In this document: positions 25,349 to 32,118 of the stretch, piece by piece
Layout: each line of letters begins with the position of its first letter
How positions within the stretch are numbered: position 1 is the stretch's first letter
Assembly (NCBI GenBank): GCA_003219415.1
Contig: QHOS01000028.1
Location: forward strand, 1 to 39,886
Source of the DNA: Verrucomicrobiota bacterium
GTDB lineage: Bacteria > Verrucomicrobiota > Verrucomicrobiia > Chthoniobacterales > UBA10450
Length of the DNA stretch: 39,886 bases
Direction of reading: 5' to 3'
Notes under the pieces: generated by a model
Databases searched by the model: none
Told to the model about the DNA's origin: nothing
What the model saw: only the letters and a program-made list of their open reading frames with translations
Translations under genes and position numbers: made by a program

Positions 25349-25738
25349 CTATTTCGGCAATAGCGCAAGAGCAAGAATACGTCCAAGCCATACCGCTGCG
25401 ACGCAGCAAGCGAATGAGAGCGCCGTGTTCAGGCAGGCCCTGAACCAATCTCCGTCCCGAGCGAGGTCGAGCGTTTGTAAGCTGAATGATGAAAACGTGG
25501 TGTAACCTCCGCACACGCCGATCATGAAGAATTGACGAAGCCGCGGTGACACAAGAAGCGGCCCTTCCGGATCCGTAAATGCGGCAAAGAACCCGATAGC
25601 GAAGGATCCCGTGACGTTCACGACGAGTGTTCCCAGAGGGAAAAGCTCCCCGGCCGTTTTAGCAACAAACCCCGACGCCCAGAATCGCGCTCCAGTCCCA
25701 AGTGCACCGCCTAACATCACCAAAATGTAATCGAGCAT
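25349..25738 (-). CDS. crcB: fluoride channel FluC/CrcB
   Basis: 129 residues, four predicted membrane helices (about 3-23, 35-57, 66-88 and 100-125). FluC dimers expel fluoride passively from the cytoplasm. Family marks: GGALGTGARFWASG near the N-terminus, NVTGSFAIGFFA with its conserved Asn, and GVCGGYTTFSSFSLQTLDL with the Phe box and Thr/Ser polar track. A single gene rather than a FluC pair is seen, which suits homodimeric channels. A fluoride riboswitch and attenuator lie immediately upstream. Its ribosome-binding site (GGAAGGAG, 25746-25753 complement) is formed by the 3' half of the terminator stem. DUF190 follows. Confidence 0.95.
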   Translation of the reverse strand: MLDYILVMLGGALGTGARFWASGFVAKTAGELFPLGTLVVNVTGSFAIGFFAAFTDPEGPLLVSPRLRQFFMIGVCGGYTTFSSFSLQTLDLARDGDWFRACLNTALSFACCVAAVWLGRILALALLPK

Positions 25739-25739
25739 T

Positions 25740-25766
25740 AAAAAACTCCTTCCGTTTGGAAGGAGT
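25740..25766 (-). terminator. fluoride-riboswitch expression platform: intrinsic terminator
   Basis: On the minus strand ACTCCTTCC-AAAC-GGAAGGAGT is followed by six T residues, then AATG of crcB. The 5' arm of this 9-bp stem includes ACTCCT, which is also the pseudoknot strand of the fluoride aptamer. The two folds are therefore mutually exclusive. Fluoride should hold the aptamer strand and let transcription pass. The 3' arm doubles as the crcB Shine-Dalgarno. Confidence 0.85.
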
Positions 25767-25823
25767 CATTAGCTCGCGCGGTTTTCCCAGCCTTCAGGTG
25801 GGACGGCAAACTCCATTGCCTTG
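25761..25823 (-). ncRNA. fluoride riboswitch (crcB motif) aptamer
   Basis: Read on the minus strand: a hairpin GGCAA-TGGAGT-TTGCC (complement of 25805-25820), then a variable hairpin (CCCA...TGGG), then AACCGC and GCTAATGACTCCT. The loop TGGAGT can pair with ACTCCT to give the pseudoknot of the class. TGGAGT, AACCGC and the (T/A)AATGACTCCT end match the known crcB motif, as in Pseudomonas. It stands directly before crcB, as expected. The only odd part is the extra hairpin between TTGCC and AACCGC. Confidence 0.87.
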
Positions 25824-25854
25824 AGCGGATGTTACCGCGTCTTTGCTTCGATTC

Positions 25855-25908
25855 AAGGAAGAATAGGCAAGCGATGCGCTTGCCCTGCACCGGCTGTGTC
25901 AGCCGCGG
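25855..25908 (-). terminator. possible lptB terminator, also a composite hairpin repeat
   Basis: Minus strand: GGCAAGCG-CAT-CGCTTGCC (25866-25884) followed by TATTCTTCCTT, a moderate terminator just after lptB. Before it is CGGCT-GACAC-AGCCG (25890-25904), whose complement has the loop GTGTC, the same loop as at 1152-1277. The pair of hairpins resembles the repeat near 6383-6429. It may thus be a repeat that also serves as terminator. Confidence 0.55.
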
Positions 25909-25909
25909 C

Positions 25910-26695
25910 TTACATCTTGAAGCGCTCGCCGAGATAAAGTTGACGGCTGATGGGATCGTCGATGAGAAAATCCTTTGTGCCTTCGCTCTCGACGCGGCCA
26001 TCGAAAATCAAATACGCGCGGTCGACGATGGAAAGAGTCTCGCGCACATTGTGATCGGTAATCATGATCGCAAGGCCCGATTTGCGCAGGTTTACGATAA
26101 TTTGCTGGACATCGTAGACGGCGATGGGATCCACACCGCTGAACGGCTCATCGAGCATCAACAACTTAGGTTGCGTGACCAGCGAACGCGCAATTGTTAA
26201 TCGTCGTTTCTCTCCGCCGCTCAACGTGAGCGCGATGTTTTTAGCGATCCGCTCAATTCCAAACTGATGCAGCAGTTGGTCGCAACGGTTGCGCCGTTCG
26301 GCCTTGCTGAGCGGCAGCGTTTCCAAAATGGCGAGGATGTTTTGTTCGACTGTCATCTTCCGGAAGATCGATTCTTCCTGCGGTAAATAACCCATGCCAA
26401 GCCGCGCACGCTTGTACATCGGATAGTCAGTGACGTCGGTGTCCGAAAAAATCACCCGACCGCTATTTGGCCTGATCAGGCCAACAATCATATAAAAACT
26501 CGTGGTTTTACCTGCTCCATTCGGTCCGAGTAGTCCCACAATTTCGCTGGCTCCAACATGCATGTTGATTCCGTCGACGACCGCTCGGCCTCCGTAAATC
26601 TTAACCAGTTGATCGGTACTCAGTACGGTCTCCGCCTTCGTTGTGGCCGGCGACGGAGCTTTCGGAGTCGAAACAGGCGCAGCTTGGCTAATCAT
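25910..26695 (-). CDS. lptB: lipopolysaccharide export ABC transporter ATPase LptB
   Basis: 261 residues: an about 25-residue Pro/Ala/Thr-rich lead, then a standard ABC ATPase. Walker A is GPNGAGKTT (57-65), the signature LSGGEKRR (158-165), Walker B LLMLDEPFSG (178-187), and the H-loop Asp-His is in ITDHNVRETL. Signs of LptB over other ABC ATPases are MGYLPQEESIFRKMTVEQN and FSGVDPIAVYDVQQI. It powers extraction of lipopolysaccharide from the inner membrane with LptFG. Its ATG overlaps the stop of the upstream lptA-like gene (ATGA), so they are coupled. lptF and lptG are not in the window. Confidence 0.96.
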   Translation of the reverse strand: MISQAAPVSTPKAPSPATTKAETVLSTDQLVKIYGGRAVVDGINMHVGASEIVGLLGPNGAGKTTSFYMIVGLIRPNSGRVIFSDTDVTDYPMYKRARLGMGYLPQEESIFRKMTVEQNILAILETLPLSKAERRNRCDQLLHQFGIERIAKNIALTLSGGEKRRLTIARSLVTQPKLLMLDEPFSGVDPIAVYDVQQIIVNLRKSGLAIMITDHNVRETLSIVDRAYLIFDGRVESEGTKDFLIDDPISRQLYLGERFKM

Positions 26696-27414
26696 GGCTT
26701 TGGCAGAGACGGAGCGGGTGACGCTTGCGCGGCGGGAGTTTGAGAGGGATTTGCTTGTCCCTTTTTTTCTTCGTTTGGCTGCTGAACAATTTGGGTGCGA
26801 CTGGGTCCGTGCGTCTTTAGCTGACTGTTCTGACTAATGATCATGACCGTATCAGGGCTGGTTGCCACATGCAGGTTTTGTCCCTCTTGCACCCGCGGTG
26901 TTCCCACCAATTCAACATCGCCGGAGTTAGCTGTATAGGTGGCTTTATCGGAACGGCCAACAGCGCGAGTGGGAGGGCCGCCATTCGGATCGGGCCGGTC
27001 GCGCACAAGTCCAACGTTCCCTTCTGCGATGGCTTTCTCCAGGCTCTGGTTTTGTCCCTTTGTAATGAACACTGTTAATTTGTCAGATTGCAGATTGAAA
27101 CGCGGATCGACTACCTTCACACGGCCGCTAAAGATGCCCATGTTCTTGGTTGAATCAAAAAAAGCCTCGTCCGAATAGATTTCCGTTGTCGTCGGTTGAT
27201 CGGATTGGATCCCCGCGGGGCTCGAGCCAAATAAGTTCGTGCCGGATGATTTATCTTCTTTCTTTTTATCCTTGTTTTTCGCTTTGTCTTTCGCTGGTTT
27301 CTCAGCTTTCTTGGCAGGCAGGGGCGAGCCCGGTGGCGCAGCGGCAATCTGTCCAGCCGACCGCGCCCCGATCGCGCATGCGATAAACAAGACTAACACA
27401 CCTAATTTTCTCAT
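26692..27414 (-). CDS. lptA: LptA/OstA-like periplasmic LPS transport protein
   Basis: 240 residues. A signal peptide (about 1-20: MRKLGVLVLFIACAIGARSA) is followed by a low-complexity, Lys-rich linker (about 34-58) that LptA from E. coli does not have. An OstA/LptA beta-jellyroll region then runs from about 75 to 200 (EIYSDEAFFDSTKNMGIFSG, SDKLTVFITKG, KATYTANSGDVELVGTPRV). The C-terminal 35 residues are Pro/Gln/Ala-rich. The protein should bridge inner and outer membrane for LPS. Position between an lptC-like gene and lptB with ATGA overlaps on both sides supports it. Length and linker make it an atypical member. Confidence 0.82.
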   Translation of the reverse strand: MRKLGVLVLFIACAIGARSAGQIAAAPPGSPLPAKKAEKPAKDKAKNKDKKKEDKSSGTNLFGSSPAGIQSDQPTTTEIYSDEAFFDSTKNMGIFSGRVKVVDPRFNLQSDKLTVFITKGQNQSLEKAIAEGNVGLVRDRPDPNGGPPTRAVGRSDKATYTANSGDVELVGTPRVQEGQNLHVATSPDTVMIISQNSQLKTHGPSRTQIVQQPNEEKKGQANPSQTPAAQASPAPSLPKP

Positions 27415-27962
27415 TCGGTCGTGTTGGGTTTCGCCGTCAGATGAGATTTGTCAGTGATCACCATCTTTACATTTCCGCTCAATCGTCCGGTCTTCGAATT
27501 CGTGTCGAATTGCACCGAATCACCAGCGATGTTGAAATCCGACCGCTGAATGGTTGTGCGCTCCTGTGAGCTTAGAATCTTAGTCTTCAAATCCAGCACC
27601 GATGTGAGCATGTCGATTTGCAGGTCAGGCTGACTCTGCGGAGTGTAGGTTGTAATTTTAAGATGCTGAAAGCCTACGTGTTCCTGGTCAATCCGGTGAG
27701 CAGTCCCGGCTTCGAATTTTCCCCTTAAACGACCGTCACCATCGAAATCTGGCAATACAAGGCCCTTGGCTTCGTGCCCAATTGGCAGCGGAATGTTCGT
27801 CAAGCTCTGTTCCCCGGGAGACCCGCCCGCTGTCGCTGAGGTGCCCGCCTTCCTTTTACGACCTTTTGACTGACCAGATACTTGAGGCGCCGCTATTACA
27901 ACGCACATCAACACCGACACCAACCAAAGCGACAAGACCCGGCGGAGATGAGAGTGGGTCAC
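27411..27962 (-). CDS. LptC-like LPS export protein
   Basis: 183 residues from a GTG at 27962. That start is chosen because GGAGG ends 8 nt before it and because the resulting protein opens with a membrane-anchor or signal segment (LSLWLVSVLMCVVIAAPQVSG). The frame is open to 28043, overlapping kdsA, but that lead has no support. The mature region has the LptC-like pattern LPDFDGDGRLRGKFEAGTAH and DLQIDMLTSVLDLKTKILSS, then a VQFDTNSKTGRLSGNVKM repeat of the OstA type. LptC would link LptBFG with LptA. The assignment leans on operon position as well as motifs, so it is moderate. Confidence 0.72.
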   Translation of the reverse strand: MTHSHLRRVLSLWLVSVLMCVVIAAPQVSGQSKGRKRKAGTSATAGGSPGEQSLTNIPLPIGHEAKGLVLPDFDGDGRLRGKFEAGTAHRIDQEHVGFQHLKITTYTPQSQPDLQIDMLTSVLDLKTKILSSQERTTIQRSDFNIAGDSVQFDTNSKTGRLSGNVKMVITDKSHLTAKPNTTE

Positions 27963-28014
27963 TGGAATCTCCTCCTCCCTCGACGCAATATCCCTGTTAC
28001 CCGGGCGATTGCGG

Positions 28015-28851
28015 TCAATCGCCCCTACCTGAGACGGCAGCATGAATAGCCTTTAACACGCGCAGGTGCTTCGGCAAATCCTTTAGGGGAATCTGATTTG
28101 GCCCATCTGATAACGCACGGCTCGGGTTTTCGTGCACCTCCATGAAGATTCCGTCGCACCCGGTGGCCATCGCTGCTCTCGCCAGCGCCGGCGCCAAAAC
28201 ACCGTCACCCGATGTGGAGTCCCCCGCCCCACCCGGCCGCTGCACCGAATGGGTCGCATCAAAAATCACGCGATAGCCGGCGTCGCGCAGCCAATAGAGT
28301 GAGCGCATATCGGCAACGAGGTTGTTATAGCCAAAACTAGTGCCGCGCTCCGTGAAACAGAATTTGTCATTGCCGAACGCAATCAACTTCTCGGCGATAT
28401 TACGCACGTCCCACGGTGCAAGAAACTGGCCTTTTTTCACATTGATCGCGCGATCCGTTTCCGCAGCTGCGTGCAGGAGATCGGTTTGGCGGCAAAGAAA
28501 TGCCGGGATTTGCAACATATCAATCTTCTCGCCAGCAATTTCGGCTTCGGCAGAGGAATGAACATCCGTTGTGACGGCAATTTTCAAGTCCCGGCCGATG
28601 ACTGAAAGAATCTCGCAACCTTCACGTACTCCGACTCCGCGAAAAGAGCGCACCGAAGTTCGATTCGCCTTGTCATACGAGGCCTTGAAAATGAAATCGA
28701 TATCTTCGGCCGCGCAGATTTCAGCGATCTTCTTCGCCATCCGCCGGACAAACTTCTCCGACTCAATCACGCACGGCCCGAGGATGAATACCGGACGTTT
28801 GCCGCCAATGGTAACTTTGCCTACACGCAATGGCTTCATTTTCTCGCTCAT
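28015..28851 (-). CDS. kdsA: 3-deoxy-8-phosphooctulonate synthase (KDO8P synthase)
   Basis: 278 residues, normal for KdsA. Condenses PEP and arabinose 5-phosphate to KDO 8-phosphate, a precursor of the LPS inner core. Blocks seen: FILGPCVIES, FKASYDKANRTS, FRGVGVREG, TDVHSSAEAE, LQIPAFLCRQTDLL, and FDATHSVQRPGG. The C-terminal metal site region MEVHENPSRALSDGPNQIPL is complete. The Cys in GPCVIES suggests the metal-dependent or -independent class cannot be told by eye. It heads the kdsA-lptC-lptA-lptB run. A TGTCATTC-type repeat lies just upstream. Confidence 0.97.
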   Translation of the reverse strand: MSEKMKPLRVGKVTIGGKRPVFILGPCVIESEKFVRRMAKKIAEICAAEDIDFIFKASYDKANRTSVRSFRGVGVREGCEILSVIGRDLKIAVTTDVHSSAEAEIAGEKIDMLQIPAFLCRQTDLLHAAAETDRAINVKKGQFLAPWDVRNIAEKLIAFGNDKFCFTERGTSFGYNNLVADMRSLYWLRDAGYRVIFDATHSVQRPGGAGDSTSGDGVLAPALARAAMATGCDGIFMEVHENPSRALSDGPNQIPLKDLPKHLRVLKAIHAAVSGRGD

Positions 28852-28861
28852 ATTTATTCAG

Positions 28862-28979
28862 CGTCATCCCGAGCCGCGAAAACGGCGAGGGACCTCGCAA
28901 ATCGGGCAGAACATTACTCAAACTATCGAGTGTGACCATTCCCCAAGTGAGAGGTTCCTCGCTCCGCTCGGAATGACCA
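28862..28979. repeat. TGTCATTC-type palindromic intergenic repeat, copy 4
   Basis: The left arm GCGTCATCCCGAGCCGCGAA and the right arm TCCTCGCTCCGCTCGGAATG are complementary over most of their length, with a longer loop (about 55 nt) than the other copies. It fills the gap between kdsA and the YwaF-type gene, both on the minus strand, and would lie in the kdsA 5' leader if they are cotranscribed. Confidence 0.75.
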
Positions 28980-28984
28980 CACTT

Positions 28985-29698
28985 TTATTGAATGGTAGCT
29001 CCATTGCGTCGCACAAGATCGACAACTGCGAATGGCGCATACAATCCGAGGAAGAAAAGCAACGCGACGCCATGTAGTTGCAGGAGGTAAAACGGCCAAG
29101 AATCGGAGAGAAAACTCAAAATGGAAAACGCTTCGGGTTTGTGCAGCAAAAATCCGTAATTAACGTCCGTCAGTTTGTCGATAAGCAGAGTAATCACAAA
29201 ATAAAATTCCGACCACAGCCACACTCGCACGATCGACATGGGATATGGCCGGTATCGTCGAGTCAACATTAGGAAGACCACGCCAATGATAATACCGCAG
29301 TGCGACGTGAAAAAGCTGATGAATCGCCAATCTGGAAAACCAAAACGCAAGTCTGGCGTGAGCACAGCCTGCAACGTGCCGCCAATTCCCCAGAAATATG
29401 CAACCTCGAACCAGCGTTGATTTCCCGTCCACATCGCCACGATTACGACCACCATGCCCCAGTCGCACATTTGCATGGGCAACATATGCCTCCAATCCAT
29501 GATGCCGTGGCTGCGGATAAAAACCAAATAAGCGACGTAGTTCAAGATCAGCACCGCTGAGAGGACTCCGATAATCATCTTCACCAGCAGCCGCGATTTT
29601 GTGCGCCACACGATCGCAGCCAGCACAAACGGCAGAACAATCGTGAGGAAAATAACGGTGAGATGCGGCAAACCGTACGGTCGGAATTCGGGTTCCAT
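28985..29698 (-). CDS. YwaF/TIGR02206-type integral membrane protein
   Basis: 237 residues from the ATG at 29698. Seven or so hydrophobic helices are visible (for example VIFLTIVLPFVLAAIVW, FISFFTSHCGIIIGVVFLML, LLQLHGVALLFFLGLYAPFA). The spacing of MDWRHMLPMQMCDWGM and EVAYFWGIGGTLQAVLTPDL fits the conserved TIGR02206 (YwaF) family, whose function is unknown. The frame reads into a hairpin repeat to a TTG at 29725, which is less likely to be the start. It is followed by the kdsA-linked repeat and preceded by repeat 29705-29770. Confidence 0.78.
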   Translation of the reverse strand: MEPEFRPYGLPHLTVIFLTIVLPFVLAAIVWRTKSRLLVKMIIGVLSAVLILNYVAYLVFIRSHGIMDWRHMLPMQMCDWGMVVVIVAMWTGNQRWFEVAYFWGIGGTLQAVLTPDLRFGFPDWRFISFFTSHCGIIIGVVFLMLTRRYRPYPMSIVRVWLWSEFYFVITLLIDKLTDVNYGFLLHKPEAFSILSFLSDSWPFYLLQLHGVALLFFLGLYAPFAVVDLVRRNGATIQ

Positions 29699-29704
29699 GC
29701 GTTG

Positions 29705-29770
29705 TTGTAGTGGCGGTTGTATCAACCGCCGAATCTTATAGAAAGGCGTTTGACACCAGCACCTCTACAA
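29705..29770. repeat. composite hairpin repeat, TTGTAG-ended, loop GTATC
   Basis: TTGTAG (29705-29710) and CTACAA (29765-29770) form the ends. Inside is GGCGGTT-GTATC-AACCGCC (29712-29730), a 7-bp stem with a 5-nt loop. The design matches the repeat at 1152-1277, but the stem sequence differs while the loop has GTATC against GTGTC. It lies between the YwaF-type gene and the universal stress protein gene, both minus. Confidence 0.7.
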
Positions 29771-29796
29771 TTCCCGCGCAAGGACGGCAGTTTAAT

Positions 29797-30621
29797 TCAA
29801 CGAATTACCCACAGGTTACACGGAATGACATCGGTGACCCAGGCAATATTACTCGGCAATTGTTGGATTGCTCCGGCACTTTTCTGCAGCGGCACCACGA
29901 GCAAATCGGCTTTCACCGATTGAACAAAATCCGAGGCAGCCAATCCGGTGTTTCCGCGGATGCAGCGTGCTTCGATCGGGACGTCGGTCGCGCCGGCCGA
30001 CAAGACGAATTCCTCCACTGCGGCTTCCTCATCCTCCGCTCGGGGCTTTTCGTGTCCCTTGGCACTCACGCGAATCGATTCGCGTGCCTGATCGAACGTC
30101 GTGATGATCCGAATAACATAAAGTCGCTCGCATGATTCCGCCGCAGCGAAGGGCAGCGTCCTTTTCAAAGCCTGCAACCCTTGATCTGAATAATCGGCCA
30201 CGAAAACAATCCGGCGGAGCGGCCTCGGTTTTATTGCCGGTCTTGTGAAAAGCATGACTGCGCAGCGCGCTTCGCGGACCAGGCGGCGAGCGACATTGCC
30301 CAAAAACGGGTGCAATACCGCCTCCTTTTCCAGTGCGCCCGCGACAATCATGTCGATTTTTTCCCGCGCCAGCGCGCCCAGAATAGCTTCTGCAGGGGTT
30401 CCTTTTTCATAATGAATCGCTGAGTCAGGCGGAAGCTGCAGTTGCGCGAGCGCGTCTCTAAACTTCTTTGCCGTTTCCTCATCTCCTTCGCCCACGTAAA
30501 TCAGATGAAGATGAGCGGAAAAGCGTTCTCGAATGCGCTTTGCCTCCGCGAGCACTTGCTTGAACCGCGGAGAGAACGTGCTCGCCACGGCGATGGTTTT
30601 GTATGGCGATGGATCACGCAT
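29797..30621 (-). CDS. tandem-domain universal stress protein
   Basis: 274 residues from the ATG at 30621. Two Usp domains follow each other: residues about 1-135 start YKTIAVASTFSPRFKQVLAE, and residues about 137-274 start LRRIVFVADYSDQGLQALKR. Signs of the fold are IDMIVAGALEKEAVLHPFLG and ADLLVVPLQKSAGAIQQL. The classical G-2x-G-9x-G(S/T) ATP motif is only partly present in each, so nucleotide binding is uncertain. The frame continues 70 codons upstream, but that section translates a word repeat (LNRYTVTSVSV) and has no Usp similarity. Such proteins respond to stress in the cytoplasm. Confidence 0.8.
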   Translation of the reverse strand: MRDPSPYKTIAVASTFSPRFKQVLAEAKRIRERFSAHLHLIYVGEGDEETAKKFRDALAQLQLPPDSAIHYEKGTPAEAILGALAREKIDMIVAGALEKEAVLHPFLGNVARRLVREARCAVMLFTRPAIKPRPLRRIVFVADYSDQGLQALKRTLPFAAAESCERLYVIRIITTFDQARESIRVSAKGHEKPRAEDEEAAVEEFVLSAGATDVPIEARCIRGNTGLAASDFVQSVKADLLVVPLQKSAGAIQQLPSNIAWVTDVIPCNLWVIR

Positions 30622-30689
30622 GAGATGAGCAATTTGGTGGCGCACGAACTTTAGGCAAATTGAACCGCAAATGACGAATGGCTTCGCCG

Positions 30690-30745
30690 GGTTGAATCGT
30701 TGAACTGAAACCGATGTAACCGTGTAACGGTTTAACGAGTCACCC
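30690..30745. repeat. quasi-periodic word repeat in divergent promoter region
   Basis: GTTGAATCGTTGAACTG is followed by GATGTAACCGTGTAACGG and TTTAACGAG. The words GTTGAA and GTAACC recur. The 238-bp gap between the universal stress gene and coaD (30622-30859) otherwise holds no gene. It is the likely promoter region for both genes, but no clear -35/-10 pair was picked. Confidence 0.4.
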
Positions 30746-30859
30746 GGCCCGTATATTTCGGCATTCGCCTGCCACACCCTGGCGAAAGCAAACGCGGGTG
30801 CTTCGTCATTCTTTTTCAATCCGCTTTTCATTTGTGATTTCCTCTGCGAATTTTCGCCA

Positions 30860-31336
30860 ATGCGATGTGCAATTTATCCGGGTAGTTTTGATCCGATCAC
30901 GAATGGTCATCTCGATGTAATCGAGCGTGCTCGAAAATTGTTCGACGAAGTGGTAGTGGCTGTGGCGCACAACGACGAGAAGCAGCCTCTTTTCTCGCTG
31001 AAGGATCGTCTCGACTTGCTGCGCCAAACAGCGGGGAAAATCGACAATGTGCGAATCGCTGAGTTCGAAGGATTACTGGTCGAGTTCGCCAGGAAAGAAG
31101 AAGCCGGGGCAGTAATCCGTGGCTTGCGCGCGGTTTCCGACTTTGAATTTGAATTTCAAATGGCCTTAATGAACCGGAAATTGGATACTTCGGTAGAAAC
31201 AATTTTCCTCATGCCGAAGGAGGAATACACTTATCTAAGTTCTCGCATTGTTAAGGAAATCGCGCGCCTCGGCGGGGATGTCTCCGGTTTTGTTCCGGCT
31301 TGTGTTGCCAAGGCGCTGAGCACGAAATTCGGCTGA
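30860..31336 (+). CDS. coaD: phosphopantetheine adenylyltransferase
   Basis: 158 residues, standard for CoaD. Transfers AMP from ATP to 4'-phosphopantetheine, the next-to-last step of coenzyme A synthesis. The N-terminus CAIYPGSFDPITNGHLDVIE holds the nucleotidyl-transferase T/HxGH motif (T14-N-G-H17). Further blocks are VIRGLRAVSDFEFEFQMALMNR and YTYLSSRIVKEIARLGGDVSGFV. The ATG start is fixed by the signature at the N-terminus. DUF177 follows after 22 bp, so it opens a run through fabH. Confidence 0.97.
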   Translation: MRCAIYPGSFDPITNGHLDVIERARKLFDEVVVAVAHNDEKQPLFSLKDRLDLLRQTAGKIDNVRIAEFEGLLVEFARKEEAGAVIRGLRAVSDFEFEFQMALMNRKLDTSVETIFLMPKEEYTYLSSRIVKEIARLGGDVSGFVPACVAKALSTKFG

Positions 31337-31358
31337 TAATATTCGAAGGATTTGACGC

Positions 31359-31808
31359 GTGAAAATTCATCTCAGACAAATTCCTGCGCAGGGTTTGCAT
31401 TTGGACGGGGATGAGGATTGCCCGATCCACGACCTTGAAGCAGAAGGAATTCGTTGTGCCGGCCCACTGCATTACAACATTGACGTGGGCGTTGCTGGAG
31501 GTGCCCTTTGGGCAAGAGGCTCGCTGTCACAACCAGCGGAGCTGCGTTGCGTATCGTGCCTGGAGAATTTTGTGCACGACATTCAAGTGCCCGCATTCGC
31601 CGTACATACTGAGCTGCGTGGCCCCGAGACGATCAACCTCACGCCGTTTTTTCGCGAGGATCTTTTGCTCAATCTGCCAGCGCATCCACGTTGCGACACA
31701 GATGGCAATCGTGTTTGCAAGGCGAAACAACAGAAGACCGTTGAGCAAGATACAAAGCGAAAATTGGATTGGAGTGCGCTGGATAAGTTGAAGATCGAGA
31801 ACCGTTAA
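31359..31808 (+). CDS. DUF177/YceD family protein
   Basis: 149 residues. YceD-family proteins usually lie directly before rpmF, as here, and have been linked to rRNA maturation (23S) in E. coli and plants. The family's Cys motif is seen as RCVSCLENF (C64, C67), and a second pair is C112 and C120 toward the C-terminus, giving a possible metal site. The start is GTG at 31359, with GAAGGA 8 nt upstream. A word repeat lies between it and rpmF (31809-31896). The C-terminal KLDWSALDKLKI matches the conserved end of the family. Confidence 0.85.
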   Translation: MKIHLRQIPAQGLHLDGDEDCPIHDLEAEGIRCAGPLHYNIDVGVAGGALWARGSLSQPAELRCVSCLENFVHDIQVPAFAVHTELRGPETINLTPFFREDLLLNLPAHPRCDTDGNRVCKAKQQKTVEQDTKRKLDWSALDKLKIENR

Positions 31809-31860
31809 ATCGTTGAATCGTTACATCGGATCACGAATTTCGAATTACGAATCACGTTTG
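31808..31860. repeat. quasi-periodic word repeat before rpmF
   Basis: ATCGTTGAATCGTTACATCG precedes CACGAATTTCGAATTACGAATCACG. The words ATCGTTGA and CGAATTACGAATCACG are near-duplicates of one another. It sits between DUF177 and rpmF inside a run that is otherwise tightly packed, and no terminator is apparent. Confidence 0.45.
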
Positions 31861-31896
31861 TCTTTTTCAGCCTACATGCTTTAGTCACCGCCTGCC

Positions 31897-32079
31897 ATGG
31901 GAGTCCCAAAACGCAAAACATCCAAGATGCGGTTACGTACGCGCAAAGCGGCGAATCGCTGGCATGCTGCACATTTGAACAGATGTTCCCAGTGCGGGAG
32001 CACCGTTCCCTCGCACATCGCCTGCCCCTCGTGCGGTTACTACCGCGGGCGGCAGGTGCTCACGCTTGAGGGCAAATAA
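31897..32079 (+). CDS. rpmF: 50S ribosomal protein L32
   Basis: 60 residues. Starts MGVPKRKTSKMRLRTRKAANRW, which is typical of L32. Four cysteines (C30, C33, C43, C46) form the zinc ribbon, so this is the zinc-binding form. The start ATG is normal for the family. It sits between DUF177 and plsX, the widely conserved yceD-rpmF-plsX-fabH order. It is probably cotranscribed with both. Confidence 0.97.
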   Translation: MGVPKRKTSKMRLRTRKAANRWHAAHLNRCSQCGSTVPSHIACPSCGYYRGRQVLTLEGK

Positions 32080-32118
32080 GTTGCATTCGGCGGCTAAAGT
32101 CCGCAAAGTTTCAAACCG

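Noticed and set aside
25738-26001. 87-codon minus-strand frame covering the riboswitch and the end of lptB
   Set aside because: It overlaps the structured leader and lptB in another frame, has no family resemblance, and would end exactly in the crcB leader.
30622-30831. 70-codon N-terminal extension of the universal stress protein
   Set aside because: It reads through a word repeat (LNRYTVTSVSV) and has no Usp fold; the first Usp strand begins just after ATG 30621.
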